From contig CAZJVS010000014.1 of NCBI GenBank assembly GCA_964549445.1, positions 1-64,000 of the forward strand: a stretch of DNA of 64,000 nucleotides. The letters are read 5' to 3'. Within the stretch, counting starts at the first letter, position 1; every line of letters starts with the position of its first letter. The translations under genes were made by a program, and so were the position numbers. The notes under the pieces are model-generated. The model saw nothing but the letters and a program-made list of their open reading frames with translations. It was not told where the DNA came from and did not search any database. The DNA is from SpSt-539 sp964549445 (GTDB taxonomy: Bacteria > Planctomycetota > Phycisphaerae > UBA1845 > UTPLA1). This document shows positions 23,901-33,953 of this stretch, piece after piece.

Positions 23901-25484
23901 TCACTGCTGCCTCGGTGGGCAGCGGGCGAGGGCTGACTGGTTGGCGGGGATGTCGCGCAGGAAGAGGATTGCGCGGCCGTCGGAGTGGACGAGACGCCAC
24001 TGGGGTGAGTTGAGGAGCATTTGATAGACGAGCGGCAGGCCGCCGCGCGGGGGCGGGGTTAGCAGGAATGCGCCGATCTGGAACTGGTCGACGATGCGCT
24101 GGAACTCCTCGGGAGTTTCGCTGACGGCGAGGAAGTTCTGGCGGTAGAAGTTCAAGTCGTCGACGAAGCCGTGGTAATAGAGTTTTCGTTTTCCATCCCA
24201 GCGCCAGGCGAGGTAGGAGCCGAAGGAGTGGTCGTTGAAGAGGTTTGTTTCGAGGCCGATCTGATCGATGAGGTCGGCGGCGGCGATCGGGTGCATGCGG
24301 TCGTCGAGGCCGAGGCCGTGGCGGCGCGAGGCGGCGAGGGTGGGGAGGGGAGTGAAGAAGAGGCCGACGGCGAAGAGGGCGCCGGCGAGGGCGGTGATTG
24401 CGTTGAGGGCGGCCGGTAGCGACGCCGGTGCGGGGAGTGTGCGAAGGGCGGATTTTGCGGCGAGCGAGGTTGCGATGACGGCGAGGGCGAAGGAGGCGGT
24501 GGGGAGGAAGCGGATGGCGGAGAAGCCCATCCAGATGAGCAACGCTGCGGCGAGGATTTCGAACCACGGGCGCCTGGGCAGGGCGGTCAGAGCGAGGAAG
24601 GCCGTGATGATCACGATGGTGATGAAGCATCGGACGTCCATCGTGTCGCGGTAGGCGGGGCTGAGGGTCGGCATCCATTCGAAGTTGAACTGGCGATAGA
24701 TGTCCCAGGTGCGGTCGAAGATGGGGCGGAGGGGGTAGAAGAAGCCGGCGATGGTGTCGGGGTTGAGCGTGCAGGCGAGCACCGAGAGCGCGGTGCAGGC
24801 GGCGAGGCGGCGGAAGGCGGGCGTGCGCCATTTGAATACATCGCAGGCGAGCGCGATGGCGCAGAGGGCGAGGCCGGCGAAGAAGCCGGGGTGGAGGTTT
24901 GTCCAGAGGAGGAATATCGCGGGCAGGGCGTAGAGGAGGCGGGCGTTGCGCGGGGAGTCGTTGGTGCGGGAGATGACGAGGATAGCGACGACGAGGGCGG
25001 TGAAGAGGTCGGAGACCATCGAGGAGCGTTCGATGAGGCGGTGATAGCTGGCGAGGCCGGCGAGCAGGACGAGGATCGGGACGAGGAAGCTGCGGAGGGC
25101 GAGGCGGCGGGCGGTCCAGAGCGAGACGGAGGCCATGGCGAGGACGAGGGCGGTCTTGGCGATGATGAGGCCGGTCCAGCCGGCGAGCTTGAAGATGGCG
25201 TAGGTGAGGAGGTGGGCGGCCCATTCGTGCAGGACGTGCCAGTGGTAGTCGGGGATGGAGTAGAGGAAGGGGTCGAGCTTGGGGAAGGCACGCTGTTCGA
25301 CGATGCGGCGGCCGATGGCGAGGTACATGAAGACGTCGTCGGACTGGACGGGGAAGACGGACAGAACTGCGAGGGCGGCGAGGGCGGCGGCGGCGGCGAG
25401 GGGCCAGGCGAGTTTGTCGAGGGCGCGCGGCGGACTCGCGATGGATGGGCGATCGATCGTGTGCGGTTTGCGGGCGCGACGCAT
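23901..25484 (-). CDS. Polytopic membrane protein, GT-C-like
   Basis: A 527-aa protein with about ten or more transmembrane helices and a C-terminal soluble domain of about 110 residues. Right after the first helix comes S-D-D-V-F-M-Y, an acidic pair in the position that GT-C glycosyltransferases use for catalysis; a further WHVLHEWAAHL lies in the first loop. This suggests a lipid-linked sugar transferase, but no family was matched with confidence. Confidence 0.55.
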   Translation of the reverse strand: MRRARKPHTIDRPSIASPPRALDKLAWPLAAAAALAALAVLSVFPVQSDDVFMYLAIGRRIVEQRAFPKLDPFLYSIPDYHWHVLHEWAAHLLTYAIFKLAGWTGLIIAKTALVLAMASVSLWTARRLALRSFLVPILVLLAGLASYHRLIERSSMVSDLFTALVVAILVISRTNDSPRNARLLYALPAIFLLWTNLHPGFFAGLALCAIALACDVFKWRTPAFRRLAACTALSVLACTLNPDTIAGFFYPLRPIFDRTWDIYRQFNFEWMPTLSPAYRDTMDVRCFITIVIITAFLALTALPRRPWFEILAAALLIWMGFSAIRFLPTASFALAVIATSLAAKSALRTLPAPASLPAALNAITALAGALFAVGLFFTPLPTLAASRRHGLGLDDRMHPIAAADLIDQIGLETNLFNDHSFGSYLAWRWDGKRKLYYHGFVDDLNFYRQNFLAVSETPEEFQRIVDQFQIGAFLLTPPPRGGLPLVYQMLLNSPQWRLVHSDGRAILFLRDIPANQSALARCPPRQQ

Positions 25485-25521
25485 TGGCGGGGCATCTTAC
25501 GGCAAGATGCACGTCGAATTG

Positions 25522-26529
25522 TCAGATGTTGGTCATTTGCTCGAGCTTGTCGGGGTAGCGGGCGCCTTGGATGGTGATGTTTGAGGCGGAGTCGTTGATT
25601 TCGCGCAGGTCGTCTGCGGATAGTTGGAGCGAGACGGCGGCGAGGTTTTCATCGAGGCGATGGAGCTTGGTGGTGCCGGGGATGGGGACGATCCAGGGTT
25701 TTTGGGCGAGGAGCCAGGCGAGGGCGACCTGGGAGGGCTCGGCGTTTTTTCGGCGTGCGATGCTTGCGAGCAGGTCGACGAGTGACTGGTTCGCCTTACG
25801 AGCTTCGGGAGTGAAGCGCGGGAGCGCGCTGCGGAAGTCGCCGGCTTCGAAGGTGGTTTTTTCGTCGAGCTTGCCGGTGAGGAAGCCGCGTCCGAGGGGG
25901 CTGAAGGGTACGAGGCCGATGCCGAGTTCTTCAAGGGCGGGCAGGAGTTCGTCTTCGGGGGTGCGATGCCAGATTGAGTATTCACTTTGGAGGGCGGTGA
26001 CGGGTTGGACGGCATGCGCGCGGCGGATGGTTTTTACGCCGGCTTCGGAGAGGCCGAAGTGGCGGGCCTTGCCGGCGGTGATGAGATCCTTGACGGTGCC
26101 GGCGACGTCTTCGATGGGGACGTTGGGGTCGACGCGGTGCTGATAGAGCAGGTCGATGGTTTCGAGCTTGAGACGCTTGAGGGAACCGTCGACGGCGCGC
26201 TTGATCTGTTCGGGGCGGCTGTTGACGCCGGGGGCGGTTTTTGTGCCGCGGGGGTCGAAGCCGGGCTGGAGGTCGAAGCCGAACTTGGTGGCGATGGATA
26301 CGCGCTTGCGGAACGGTGCGAGGGCCTCGCCGACGAGTTCTTCGTTGGTGTAGGGGCCGTAGACTTCGGCCGTGTCGAAGAGGGTAACGCCGCGGTCGAC
26401 GGCGGCGTGGAGGAGCTTGGTCATCTCGGCTTTGTCCTTGGGCGGGCCGTAGGAGTAGGACATGCCCATGCAGCCGAGGCCGAGGGCGGAGACTTCGAGG
26501 GTGGATTTGCCGAGTATTCGTTTTTTCAT
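25522..26529 (-). CDS. Aldo/keto reductase
   Basis: A 335-aa NADPH-dependent oxidoreductase (TIM barrel). The catalytic set is present: Asp/Tyr in FDTAEVYGPYTNEELVG, Lys in ATKFGF and His in YQHRVDP. The N-terminal LGLGCMGMSYSYGPP is typical of the YajO/AKR11-13 type. ATG 26529 has GAGGA upstream and fits the family start; the longer reading from 26637 does not. Confidence 0.9.
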   Translation of the reverse strand: MKKRILGKSTLEVSALGLGCMGMSYSYGPPKDKAEMTKLLHAAVDRGVTLFDTAEVYGPYTNEELVGEALAPFRKRVSIATKFGFDLQPGFDPRGTKTAPGVNSRPEQIKRAVDGSLKRLKLETIDLLYQHRVDPNVPIEDVAGTVKDLITAGKARHFGLSEAGVKTIRRAHAVQPVTALQSEYSIWHRTPEDELLPALEELGIGLVPFSPLGRGFLTGKLDEKTTFEAGDFRSALPRFTPEARKANQSLVDLLASIARRKNAEPSQVALAWLLAQKPWIVPIPGTTKLHRLDENLAAVSLQLSADDLREINDSASNITIQGARYPDKLEQMTNI

Positions 26530-26793
26530 TTGCGAGTCCTCTGATGCGCCGGTTGCGGCACGCACATGATAGCTACGGGGGAAGATGTGACGCCGATAAA
26601 CGTACGACGCGTCCGGCTCGCGGTTCGTTTGCGGCAAGGCAATCGCGGATTATCGACCCACATGCTTGAAGACGGATTCGACGGCGGGATTATCACAACT
26701 GCTTGAGTTATTCCGGCTTGCGATTGATTTGGTATTTTTCGTGTCGATATTGTAGATAGAGTTGCGGTGGAGAGGTCCGAGGGGGGTATTGGC

Positions 26794-27477
26794 ATGCGAT
26801 CGCGACATTGGCACTTCGGGTGGGTGGCGGCGGTTCTCCTTCTGATTGGCGGCTGCGCGACGCTCGCCGAACCCAGCACCGGTGATGCGTGGTGCAATGA
26901 CCAGGGTGCGGTCATGGGGCTGAAAGCGGGCATGAAGGTGACCGGCACGTACACGGAAACGTACGACGTTCAGCGAACGTATCCAGAGACGAATTCAAAT
27001 ACGCTGGAAGCGCAGAAGACCGTGCTGAAGGTCGTGCTGGATTTGACCGTGCAGGAAGACGGAAGCACCCTCAAGGGCACGGGCAAGGTCACGTGGCAGC
27101 GAAACAATCGACTGGAGTTCCGCCAGAATCCGGGCGTATGCGCTGATGGAATGATGATTGACTCCAACGTTCGCGAGTGGACGGTGGACCTGACGGGAAA
27201 TTCTTTCTGTGACGGCGAAGTCGTTGGCGTCATGGCGAGCGGCTCGCCGGACGGTGGCGATATTGCGACGACGCTGCACTATCACGATTACGGTTGTCAC
27301 ACCGGCTGCTCGTGTTACGACAACACGACGGGAACCAACGAACGCGTTCGCTGGAACTCGTTCGTCGCGCGCGGTTTCGTCGATACGCATCTCAGCAATC
27401 GAGAGGACATGACACCGCCGTCGCCATTTACCGGCGAGTGGAGCCGTGTCACCGAACTCCTGCTCAGCGGAGAGTAG
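26794..27477 (+). CDS. Lipoprotein of unknown function
   Basis: A 227-aa protein with a signal ending L-L-L-I-G-G-C, a good lipobox. The mature part is beta-rich with a cluster of cysteines and histidines near residue 170 (HYHDYGCHTGCSCYD), which could bind a metal. A GAGGGGGG is upstream. No family recognised. Confidence 0.65.
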   Translation: MRSRHWHFGWVAAVLLLIGGCATLAEPSTGDAWCNDQGAVMGLKAGMKVTGTYTETYDVQRTYPETNSNTLEAQKTVLKVVLDLTVQEDGSTLKGTGKVTWQRNNRLEFRQNPGVCADGMMIDSNVREWTVDLTGNSFCDGEVVGVMASGSPDGGDIATTLHYHDYGCHTGCSCYDNTTGTNERVRWNSFVARGFVDTHLSNREDMTPPSPFTGEWSRVTELLLSGE

Positions 27478-27523
27478 CCGGCAGGCGGTTCAGAGGGCTG
27501 AACGCGCAAGCCGCATGCGGCTG

Positions 27524-28582
27524 TTATCCCGCTCCGGATTCGGGCGAAGCTTCGTTGCTCACGAGGACGATTTTGCCGGTCACGCCTCCCTTGCCGAGCA
27601 GCTCGTGCGCTTGTCTTGCCTCGACGAGCGGAAATCGCTGCGCGATGAGCGGCTTAATCTTGTGTTCCGCAAGGAGCTGTAGCAGGGCGATCAGATCCTG
27701 TCGGAACAATGCCGGTCTGCGCCGTTTGAGCCACTGGATGCTGTAGGGAACGATCCGTTTCCGGCCGGGAAGAAGCCAGCCGCCGGCAATGTACACGCCG
27801 AAGATGGCGATTCCCCGGTAACGATGCCGACGACCTGAAGTCAGTCGACCCTCGTGCAGGGAGGAGGTGAGGCCATAGGCCACTACCTTCCCGCCAGGGC
27901 GGAGAGCTTTTCGGGAGCGCCAGATGTGAGTGCCACCGATGCCGTCGAAGGCAACGTCGACGCCGTCGTTCGTCAGGCGGAGAATTTCACTTACGAAGTC
28001 TAGATGGCGGTAGTCAATGGGTATCGCGCCCAGGTCGGAGACGGCCGACGCTCCGCGCGAGGAGCACGTGCCGAACATCTCGAGCCCGACGAGGCGACCC
28101 AGCTGCAACAGGGCCGAGCCGACGCCGCCGGATGCGCCGTGAATCAACGCGCGCTGGCCGTGCCGGACCGTTGCGGAGCGATGAAGCATCTGGTACGCCG
28201 TGATGTAGTTGAGCACGAGACTGACGGCCTCGGCGGCGTCCAAGCCCGGTGGCACCGGAACCAGCTCACATTGCGGCAGGCAGACGAACTCGGCGTAGGC
28301 GCCGACGATCGGCAGCGCGGCGACGATTTGGCCGGGTTCGATTCCGGAGGTTCCGGCGCCGAGCCGATCCACGACGCCGACCAGATCCCAGCCGGGCGTG
28401 AAGGGCACGGGGCGGGTTTCGGGGTGTACGCCCTCGCGCATCAGCAGGTCGGGGAGAGAGACGCCCGCGGCCAGTACGCGCACCCGCACCTCGCCATGCT
28501 TTGGCTCGGGACACTCTTCTTCAATCACCTGAAGTGTGTCGGGCCCGCCGTGCCGAGTGACGATGACGCGCCTTTGTGTCAT
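27524..28582 (-). CDS. MDR-family quinone oxidoreductase/zinc-free alcohol dehydrogenase
   Basis: A 352-aa medium-chain dehydrogenase/reductase. GroES-like N-half, then a Rossmann NADP site HGASGGVGSALLQLG. The structural zinc cysteines are missing, as in quinone oxidoreductases. Reduces quinones or alkenals with NADPH. ATG 28582 matches the family start. Confidence 0.85.
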   Translation of the reverse strand: MTQRRVIVTRHGGPDTLQVIEEECPEPKHGEVRVRVLAAGVSLPDLLMREGVHPETRPVPFTPGWDLVGVVDRLGAGTSGIEPGQIVAALPIVGAYAEFVCLPQCELVPVPPGLDAAEAVSLVLNYITAYQMLHRSATVRHGQRALIHGASGGVGSALLQLGRLVGLEMFGTCSSRGASAVSDLGAIPIDYRHLDFVSEILRLTNDGVDVAFDGIGGTHIWRSRKALRPGGKVVAYGLTSSLHEGRLTSGRRHRYRGIAIFGVYIAGGWLLPGRKRIVPYSIQWLKRRRPALFRQDLIALLQLLAEHKIKPLIAQRFPLVEARQAHELLGKGGVTGKIVLVSNEASPESGAG

Positions 28583-28687
28583 GGAACTCGCATTCCCGTG
28601 CCGGGAGTTCGAGCTTGAACGGCGCAACTAGTTTAGAGATCTGAAGCCCATCCGCCAGATGCGGGCCGCGCGGCGATTTGCGCTGAG

Positions 28688-29542
28688 TCAGCGGCCGGGG
28701 GGTTTGCCCCAGCTCAGTTTGTCCGTCAGGGTTTTCCAGGGGGGGCGGTCGGGGTTGCGGACGAGCTTGAAGGTTTGCTTGGCGCGGCGGGCGGCTACTC
28801 GGCCGCCGACGGGGAGGAGCGTGGTGTACTGGCCGTCGATGACGGCGGTGGTTCCTTCGTTGGAGCGGAGGGCGGTGATCTCGATGGTGGCGTTGGGGCC
28901 GACGACGATGGGGCGGTGGGTGAGGGAGTGGGGGCAGATCGGTGTGAGGATGGCGCCTTCGACGTCGGGCTGGAGGATGGGGCCGCCGGCCGAGAGGTTG
29001 TGGGCGGTCGAGCCGGTGGGCGTGGCGAGGATGAGGCCATCGCCGGTGAAGTGGGTGACATCCTGGCCGTCGAGGCGGACGCCGAGGTCGATCATCCGGA
29101 AGGGTGGTCCGGAGTGGACGACACAATCGTTGAAGGCGTAGCGGTGGAGGGCGGGTCGGCCGGCGACGGTGATTTCGACGTCGAGGATCATGCGCTGGGT
29201 GACGAGCGATTGATCGGAAAGGGCGCGCTCGCCGTGACGTTCAAAGTCGTCGACGGAGAACTCGGCCATGTAGCCGAGTTTTCCGAGGTTCACGCCGATG
29301 ATGGGGATCTGGCGCAAGCCAAGCATGCCGGCGGTGGCGAGGATCATTCCGTCGCCGCCGAGGACGATGGCAAAATCGCAAGGATTGGCCGGGTCGGCGG
29401 CGATTTTTCCGTCGGGCTGGCCGGTTGGTTGGATGGAGCGCTGGGTGAGCCAGTCGCGAATACGCTCGAAGACACGGGGGACCTCGGGTTTGCCGGGGTG
29501 TCCGACGAGGCAGACACGACGAGTTGAAGGGGAGTTATTCAT
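28688..29542 (-). CDS. nadK: NAD kinase
   Basis: A 284-aa enzyme that phosphorylates NAD to NADP. The GGDG loop (VLGGDGMILATAG), the NLGKLGYMAEF block and the TPTGSTAHNLSAGGP segment are all present. Length is normal. Stands alone on the minus strand. Confidence 0.93.
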   Translation of the reverse strand: MNNSPSTRRVCLVGHPGKPEVPRVFERIRDWLTQRSIQPTGQPDGKIAADPANPCDFAIVLGGDGMILATAGMLGLRQIPIIGVNLGKLGYMAEFSVDDFERHGERALSDQSLVTQRMILDVEITVAGRPALHRYAFNDCVVHSGPPFRMIDLGVRLDGQDVTHFTGDGLILATPTGSTAHNLSAGGPILQPDVEGAILTPICPHSLTHRPIVVGPNATIEITALRSNEGTTAVIDGQYTTLLPVGGRVAARRAKQTFKLVRNPDRPPWKTLTDKLSWGKPPGR

Positions 29543-29824
29543 GATGGCGCGTGCGTGATTATACGCCGATGTACGGGGTACTCCGGAGATGGTTTATGCC
29601 ATGGATATCGGTTGTGAGGGTGGTGCGGCTCGACTGAGTAAGTCGTTACGGCTCCGGCAATTATCGCGGCTTGTGGCGAGAGAAATGTGGCCCGACACCT
29701 AGCGTCCGGCAACAATGGATGCGACGGGGCTTCCCATACGCGGGGACCATCGTCGGATAGACTCCGCACGCCAACGCGGGTGTACCGCCAGTTTTGAAGC
29801 AGAATCGAGTTGGAGGCACTGACC

Positions 29825-31123
29825 ATGCCGCTCTTCCAGTACGAAGCGATGAATGCCGCGGGGCAAGAGGTGAAGGACGAGATCGAAGCGATCTCGGCGG
29901 AAGATGCGATTACTCGCATTCGCCAGCAGGGGTACTTCCCGACGAAGGTAAAGCAGAAAGGCGGGGCGAAGAAGGGTGGCGGTCCGGCGGCGGTGGGTGG
30001 GCCGAAGAAGAAGCCGGCCGGATCGGGCGGGCGGGTCAGTCAAAAGGCGCTGACGACATTTACGCGGCAGCTGTCGACGCTGATGGACGCCGGGTTGCCG
30101 ATCTTGCGATCGCTGCGAATTCTGGAGCAGCAGCAGAAGCCGGGAACGCTGCGGGTTGTGTTGCGGAACCTGGCGGAAGCGGTCGAGGGCGGTTCGACAC
30201 TTTCCGACGGCATGGCGGTCTTTCCGAAAACCTTTGATCGGCTCTATTCGAACATGGTGGCGGCCGGCGAGGCGGGCGGCGTGCTCGACGTCATCTTGCA
30301 GCGCCTCGCGGAGTTCATGGAGAAGGCGCAGAAGCTGAAGCGGAAGGTGAAGGGCGCGATGGTTTATCCCGTCTGCGTCATCGGCTTCGCGTTCCTGATC
30401 GTGACGGGCATCATGAAATTCGTGGTGCCGAAGTTCAAGGAAATTTTCAACGACTTCGGGCAGAAGCTTCCGGCGCCGACGCAGTTCCTTCTGGATGTGT
30501 CGGACTTTGTCGTCGGCGTGACGAAGGACGCGAACGGGAAGGAAGTCGATGCGCTGGTGCCGGGCTGGGCGATCATCGTTTTTGCGCCGGTGGTGTTCTA
30601 CGCGATCTTCAAGCTGATCGGGCACTTCGAGGCGACGCGGTTCGGGCGCGACGCGGTGCTGATCAAGATGCCACTGCTGGGGAACATCGTGAACAAGACG
30701 ATCGTGGCCCGGTTCACGCGAACGCTGGGAACGCTGATTTCGGCGGGCGTTCCGATCCTGGAGGCGATCAACATCACGCGCGAGACGTCGGGGAACATGG
30801 TGTTCGCGCGGGCGCTGCAGGGGGTTCACGACGGCATTCGCGAGGGTGATTCGTTCGCGAACCCGCTGCGGCAGGCGAAGATCGTCGATTCGATCGTGGT
30901 GAACATGGTGGACGTCGGCGAGGAGACGGGCGAACTGGACAAGATGCTCATCAAGGTGGCCGACAACTACGACGACGAGGTTGAGACGCTGGTGGCGAGT
31001 CTTGTGAGCTTGCTCGAGCCGGTGCTGGTCGTGGTGCTGGGCGTGATCGTCGGGTTCATCGTCATTGCCCTGTTCCTTCCGCTGGTGTCGCTGATCAACG
31101 GTTTGACGGGTGGCGGCGGATGA
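29825..31123 (+). CDS. gspF: Type II secretion/type IV pilus inner membrane protein (GspF/PilC)
   Basis: A 432-aa platform protein. Two T2SSF domains (about 75-200 and 285-405) each start with F-T-R-Q/T-L-x-T-L-x-x-A-G-x-P-I-L, and there are three transmembrane helices. A Gly/Lys-rich linker separates the short N-terminal domain. GGAGG 8 nt before ATG 29825 decides the start. It is the first gene of a pseudopilin operon: its stop overlaps the next start. Assembles and anchors the pseudopilus at the inner membrane. Confidence 0.93.
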   Translation: MPLFQYEAMNAAGQEVKDEIEAISAEDAITRIRQQGYFPTKVKQKGGAKKGGGPAAVGGPKKKPAGSGGRVSQKALTTFTRQLSTLMDAGLPILRSLRILEQQQKPGTLRVVLRNLAEAVEGGSTLSDGMAVFPKTFDRLYSNMVAAGEAGGVLDVILQRLAEFMEKAQKLKRKVKGAMVYPVCVIGFAFLIVTGIMKFVVPKFKEIFNDFGQKLPAPTQFLLDVSDFVVGVTKDANGKEVDALVPGWAIIVFAPVVFYAIFKLIGHFEATRFGRDAVLIKMPLLGNIVNKTIVARFTRTLGTLISAGVPILEAINITRETSGNMVFARALQGVHDGIREGDSFANPLRQAKIVDSIVVNMVDVGEETGELDKMLIKVADNYDDEVETLVASLVSLLEPVLVVVLGVIVGFIVIALFLPLVSLINGLTGGGG

Positions 31124-32013
31124 TGTCGCGGCGTTCGGACGAGACGTGGCGTTGCGGCGGACCGGCGCGGCCGAGCGGCCGCGGGGCGCCGCTGCGCCGC
31201 GGACTGACGCTGGTGGAGATCCTGGTCGCGGTGGGGCTGGTGTTGCTGATCTTCGCGCTGGTTGCGATGACGACGAAGCTGGTGCAGGCGACGGCGCGAC
31301 GAACGCGGGCGGCGGCACAGGTGCAGACGCTGGCAGCGGCGATCGAGGCGTACTCGCAGGCGTGGCCGACGTGGCGGGATTGCGGCAATTCACCCGTGGC
31401 AGATCGGGCGTGGCCGCACTGGAGCCCGTACATGCTGTTTCCGCTGCAGAATTGCTTGACAAATCCGCAGTACACGTATGCGGCGCCGTCGGCGCAGATA
31501 TTGTGCGGGCTGACGAGCGTGAACCAGCGGGACATGTCGGACGACGACAGTATCGACCCGGTGGGTCAGCCGACCGGTCGGGATGACGTGGGGCAATCGA
31601 GCGCGTGCCTGGCCTATTCGCTGTCGGTGCCGGCGGCGGGGAAGAAACTGCTCGACAATCCGGACACGCTATTCAAGGTTGTCAATGATCGGGCGTATCC
31701 GCGGATCGCGGCGGCGGCGCCGTTTGAGGTAATCCGGCTGCCGCTGGACCCGTGGGGCGTTCCGCTGCGGTACATGTGGGTGGTTCGCGATCCCGATCCG
31801 ACGAACCCGTCGGGGTGGCGGGCGATCACATTTGCCGACGCGAACGACCCGGCGCGGCCGACCAACCCCAATGCCGATCCGTTCTATGCAGCGGCGCAGG
31901 GGTTCGTGCTGGAGTCGGCGGGGGAGGACGGGCGGTTCGGGAATATCTGGAAGCGGAACCCGACGCCGCAGGAGATCGAGGACGCGAAGGACAACGCAAC
32001 GGTTCGACCCTGA
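31120..32013 (+). CDS. Pseudopilin
   Basis: A 297-aa protein with a class III leader RRG cleaved before LTLVEILVAVGLVLL. The first two codons overlap the gspF stop (ATGATG), giving translational coupling. The globular part contains P-L-D-P-W-G-V-P-L-R-Y, the calcium-loop neighbourhood of GspG-like major pseudopilins. Probably GspG- or GspH-like. Confidence 0.85.
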   Translation: MMSRRSDETWRCGGPARPSGRGAPLRRGLTLVEILVAVGLVLLIFALVAMTTKLVQATARRTRAAAQVQTLAAAIEAYSQAWPTWRDCGNSPVADRAWPHWSPYMLFPLQNCLTNPQYTYAAPSAQILCGLTSVNQRDMSDDDSIDPVGQPTGRDDVGQSSACLAYSLSVPAAGKKLLDNPDTLFKVVNDRAYPRIAAAAPFEVIRLPLDPWGVPLRYMWVVRDPDPTNPSGWRAITFADANDPARPTNPNADPFYAAAQGFVLESAGEDGRFGNIWKRNPTPQEIEDAKDNATVRP

Positions 32014-32014
32014 C

Positions 32015-32899
32015 ATGCAGAAGCGATGGCCGACATCCCGGATTCAGCGATGGGCGACGCGCGGCGCTCGCGCGTCGGCGTTTACGCTGCTCGAGGTGCT
32101 GATCGTCGTGGCGCTGGTGGCGATCGCGCTGGGGATCGTGTCACTGGCATTTCGGAAGCTGGGCGAATCGAACCGGATGAACGTGGCGGTGGGCACGCTG
32201 ACGCAATATGCGGCGTTGGCGCGGGCTTACGCGATCGAGCACGACATCGAGACGATGCTGGTGGTGAACAACGTCAACGGGCGGCTAGAGCTGTGGCATA
32301 AGAATCCGCCGCCGGTTGGAGGAACGTGGGACCCGCTGTCGGCGGGTACGCCGAACGGATACGTGTATGCGCCGGTGCTCGACTCGACGGCGTCGCTGCC
32401 GATCGGGACGGATGGGCGGCCGATGGTGGTCGTGCATCCGATCGATTACGACGCGGTGGTGGACGGGGCCGGGACGCGGTTGCGCGACACGGCGCCGAAC
32501 CAGGAAAACTTTGACAACCTGATGTGGCCGGCGGTGGTGTTTGATTCGCAGGGGCAGCTGGTCCAAGTGTTGCGACGGTTCGCGACGCGGTTGCCGGTGG
32601 ACTACACGGGTGGTCCGAATCCGCTGACCATTAACCGGCGCGCGGACGGGACGCCGAACGTCGGGAGTGTCGCTCCGAACCCGATCTATGAGGTCGATTT
32701 CAACGATTCGCGGGTGACGTCGACGACGGGGTTCGTGGTGTCGGACCGGGGCAAGTATGAGGAGCAACTGACGACGCTGTTTCCCCTGCCACAGGACATC
32801 GTCAATGTGTGGCTGGCCCGCGCCAGGAACTTCCACGATTTCGTGCGATATGTGGTCATCAGCCCGTGGTCCGGGCGGGAATTGGCGGAAGTGCAGTGA
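32015..32899 (+). CDS. Pseudopilin
   Basis: A 294-aa protein with the leader ...RASA before FTLLEVLIVVALVAI, i.e. Ala rather than Gly at the -1 position. It starts one base after the stop of the preceding gene. GspH-like by position. The next gene begins inside its last codon. Confidence 0.8.
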   Translation: MQKRWPTSRIQRWATRGARASAFTLLEVLIVVALVAIALGIVSLAFRKLGESNRMNVAVGTLTQYAALARAYAIEHDIETMLVVNNVNGRLELWHKNPPPVGGTWDPLSAGTPNGYVYAPVLDSTASLPIGTDGRPMVVVHPIDYDAVVDGAGTRLRDTAPNQENFDNLMWPAVVFDSQGQLVQVLRRFATRLPVDYTGGPNPLTINRRADGTPNVGSVAPNPIYEVDFNDSRVTSTTGFVVSDRGKYEEQLTTLFPLPQDIVNVWLARARNFHDFVRYVVISPWSGRELAEVQ

Positions 32900-33951
32900 A
32901 AACGCGATTGAAACAGCACGGCCGACGCCTCGCTTTCTCCATCCAGGAAGTCATGGTCGCTGTTGGAATACTGGGGGTCGGGCTGATCATGGTGGCGTCG
33001 ATCTTCCCGGTGGCGATGTCACAGCATCGTGACGCGGTAGAGGGGTCGTCGACGCTTTCGCTGGCGCATCGCGCGCAGGCGCTGATGGAAACGCGGTTTG
33101 ACCCGACGATCAACGCGCCGCAGGGGCTGTGGCGGCCGGTGACGCTGGGTGTACTGACGCCGGGGACGGACAGTCCGTGGATGGCGCTGCCTGGGCCGGC
33201 GCTGCTGGCGGGCGGATCCTGGACGAACAGCCAGGGGTACTACAACACGATCAATTACCTGCCGCCGCCGGGTTCGGTGGGGCCGGTGCTGAGCAACAAC
33301 GGCCGGCACCTGGGGCCGCAGGATATTCTGAGTGACGCGCGTGCGCCGCTGACGGATGCGCAGGCGGAGGAGTCGGCGTTCCGGCTGGAGTGGTTCGGGT
33401 TTTACCGGCAGTTTGCGAACAGCCAGGTGCAGTTCGCGGCGGCGGTATGCCGGCAGAAGCGGACGGATACGTTTGCATCGCAGGAACTGAACGACCTTTC
33501 GACGACGGCCGGCGGACGGGTGGCGGCGTTCACCATACCGACGGTCGATCCGAACAACCTGCTCGCGGCGCCGATCATCTCGCGGCTACCGCTGCCGTGG
33601 CGGGTGACGGTGGCCGTGGCGGCGTCGGGTTCGCGTCGGCTGTCGAATGCCTTTCCTGAGAATGTTTCGCCCGGTGTGGCGCTGGCGACGTTGGCGCCGG
33701 TGGGGTCGAAGATCCTGTTGACGGGGTGGACCTACGGATCGGCGCCGGGGCCGATCATGCCGTCGGGGCGGGTGCTGACGGTGACGGCCGCGTCGGGATA
33801 CGAGATTGAAGTGCTCGAAGATACGAGCGACCTGCCGCAGTACAACACCGGGACGGGCGAGTGGTCATTTGACGTGTGGGTGTTCCCGCCGGTGTTCAAC
33901 GCGGGCGGATTCGCGAGGAAGTCGCCGGTGTTGGATTGGGTGATGTTCTAA
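32896..33951 (+). CDS. Minor pseudopilin (GspI-like)
   Basis: A 351-aa protein starting at a GTG that overlaps the stop of the previous gene (GTGA). The leader reads RRLA before FSIQEVMVAVGILGVGL, again with Ala at -1 and the conserved Glu at +5. The long globular domain is without known motif. Position suggests the GspI role. Confidence 0.8.
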   Translation: MKTRLKQHGRRLAFSIQEVMVAVGILGVGLIMVASIFPVAMSQHRDAVEGSSTLSLAHRAQALMETRFDPTINAPQGLWRPVTLGVLTPGTDSPWMALPGPALLAGGSWTNSQGYYNTINYLPPPGSVGPVLSNNGRHLGPQDILSDARAPLTDAQAEESAFRLEWFGFYRQFANSQVQFAAAVCRQKRTDTFASQELNDLSTTAGGRVAAFTIPTVDPNNLLAAPIISRLPLPWRVTVAVAASGSRRLSNAFPENVSPGVALATLAPVGSKILLTGWTYGSAPGPIMPSGRVLTVTAASGYEIEVLEDTSDLPQYNTGTGEWSFDVWVFPPVFNAGGFARKSPVLDWVMF

Positions 33952-33953
33952 TC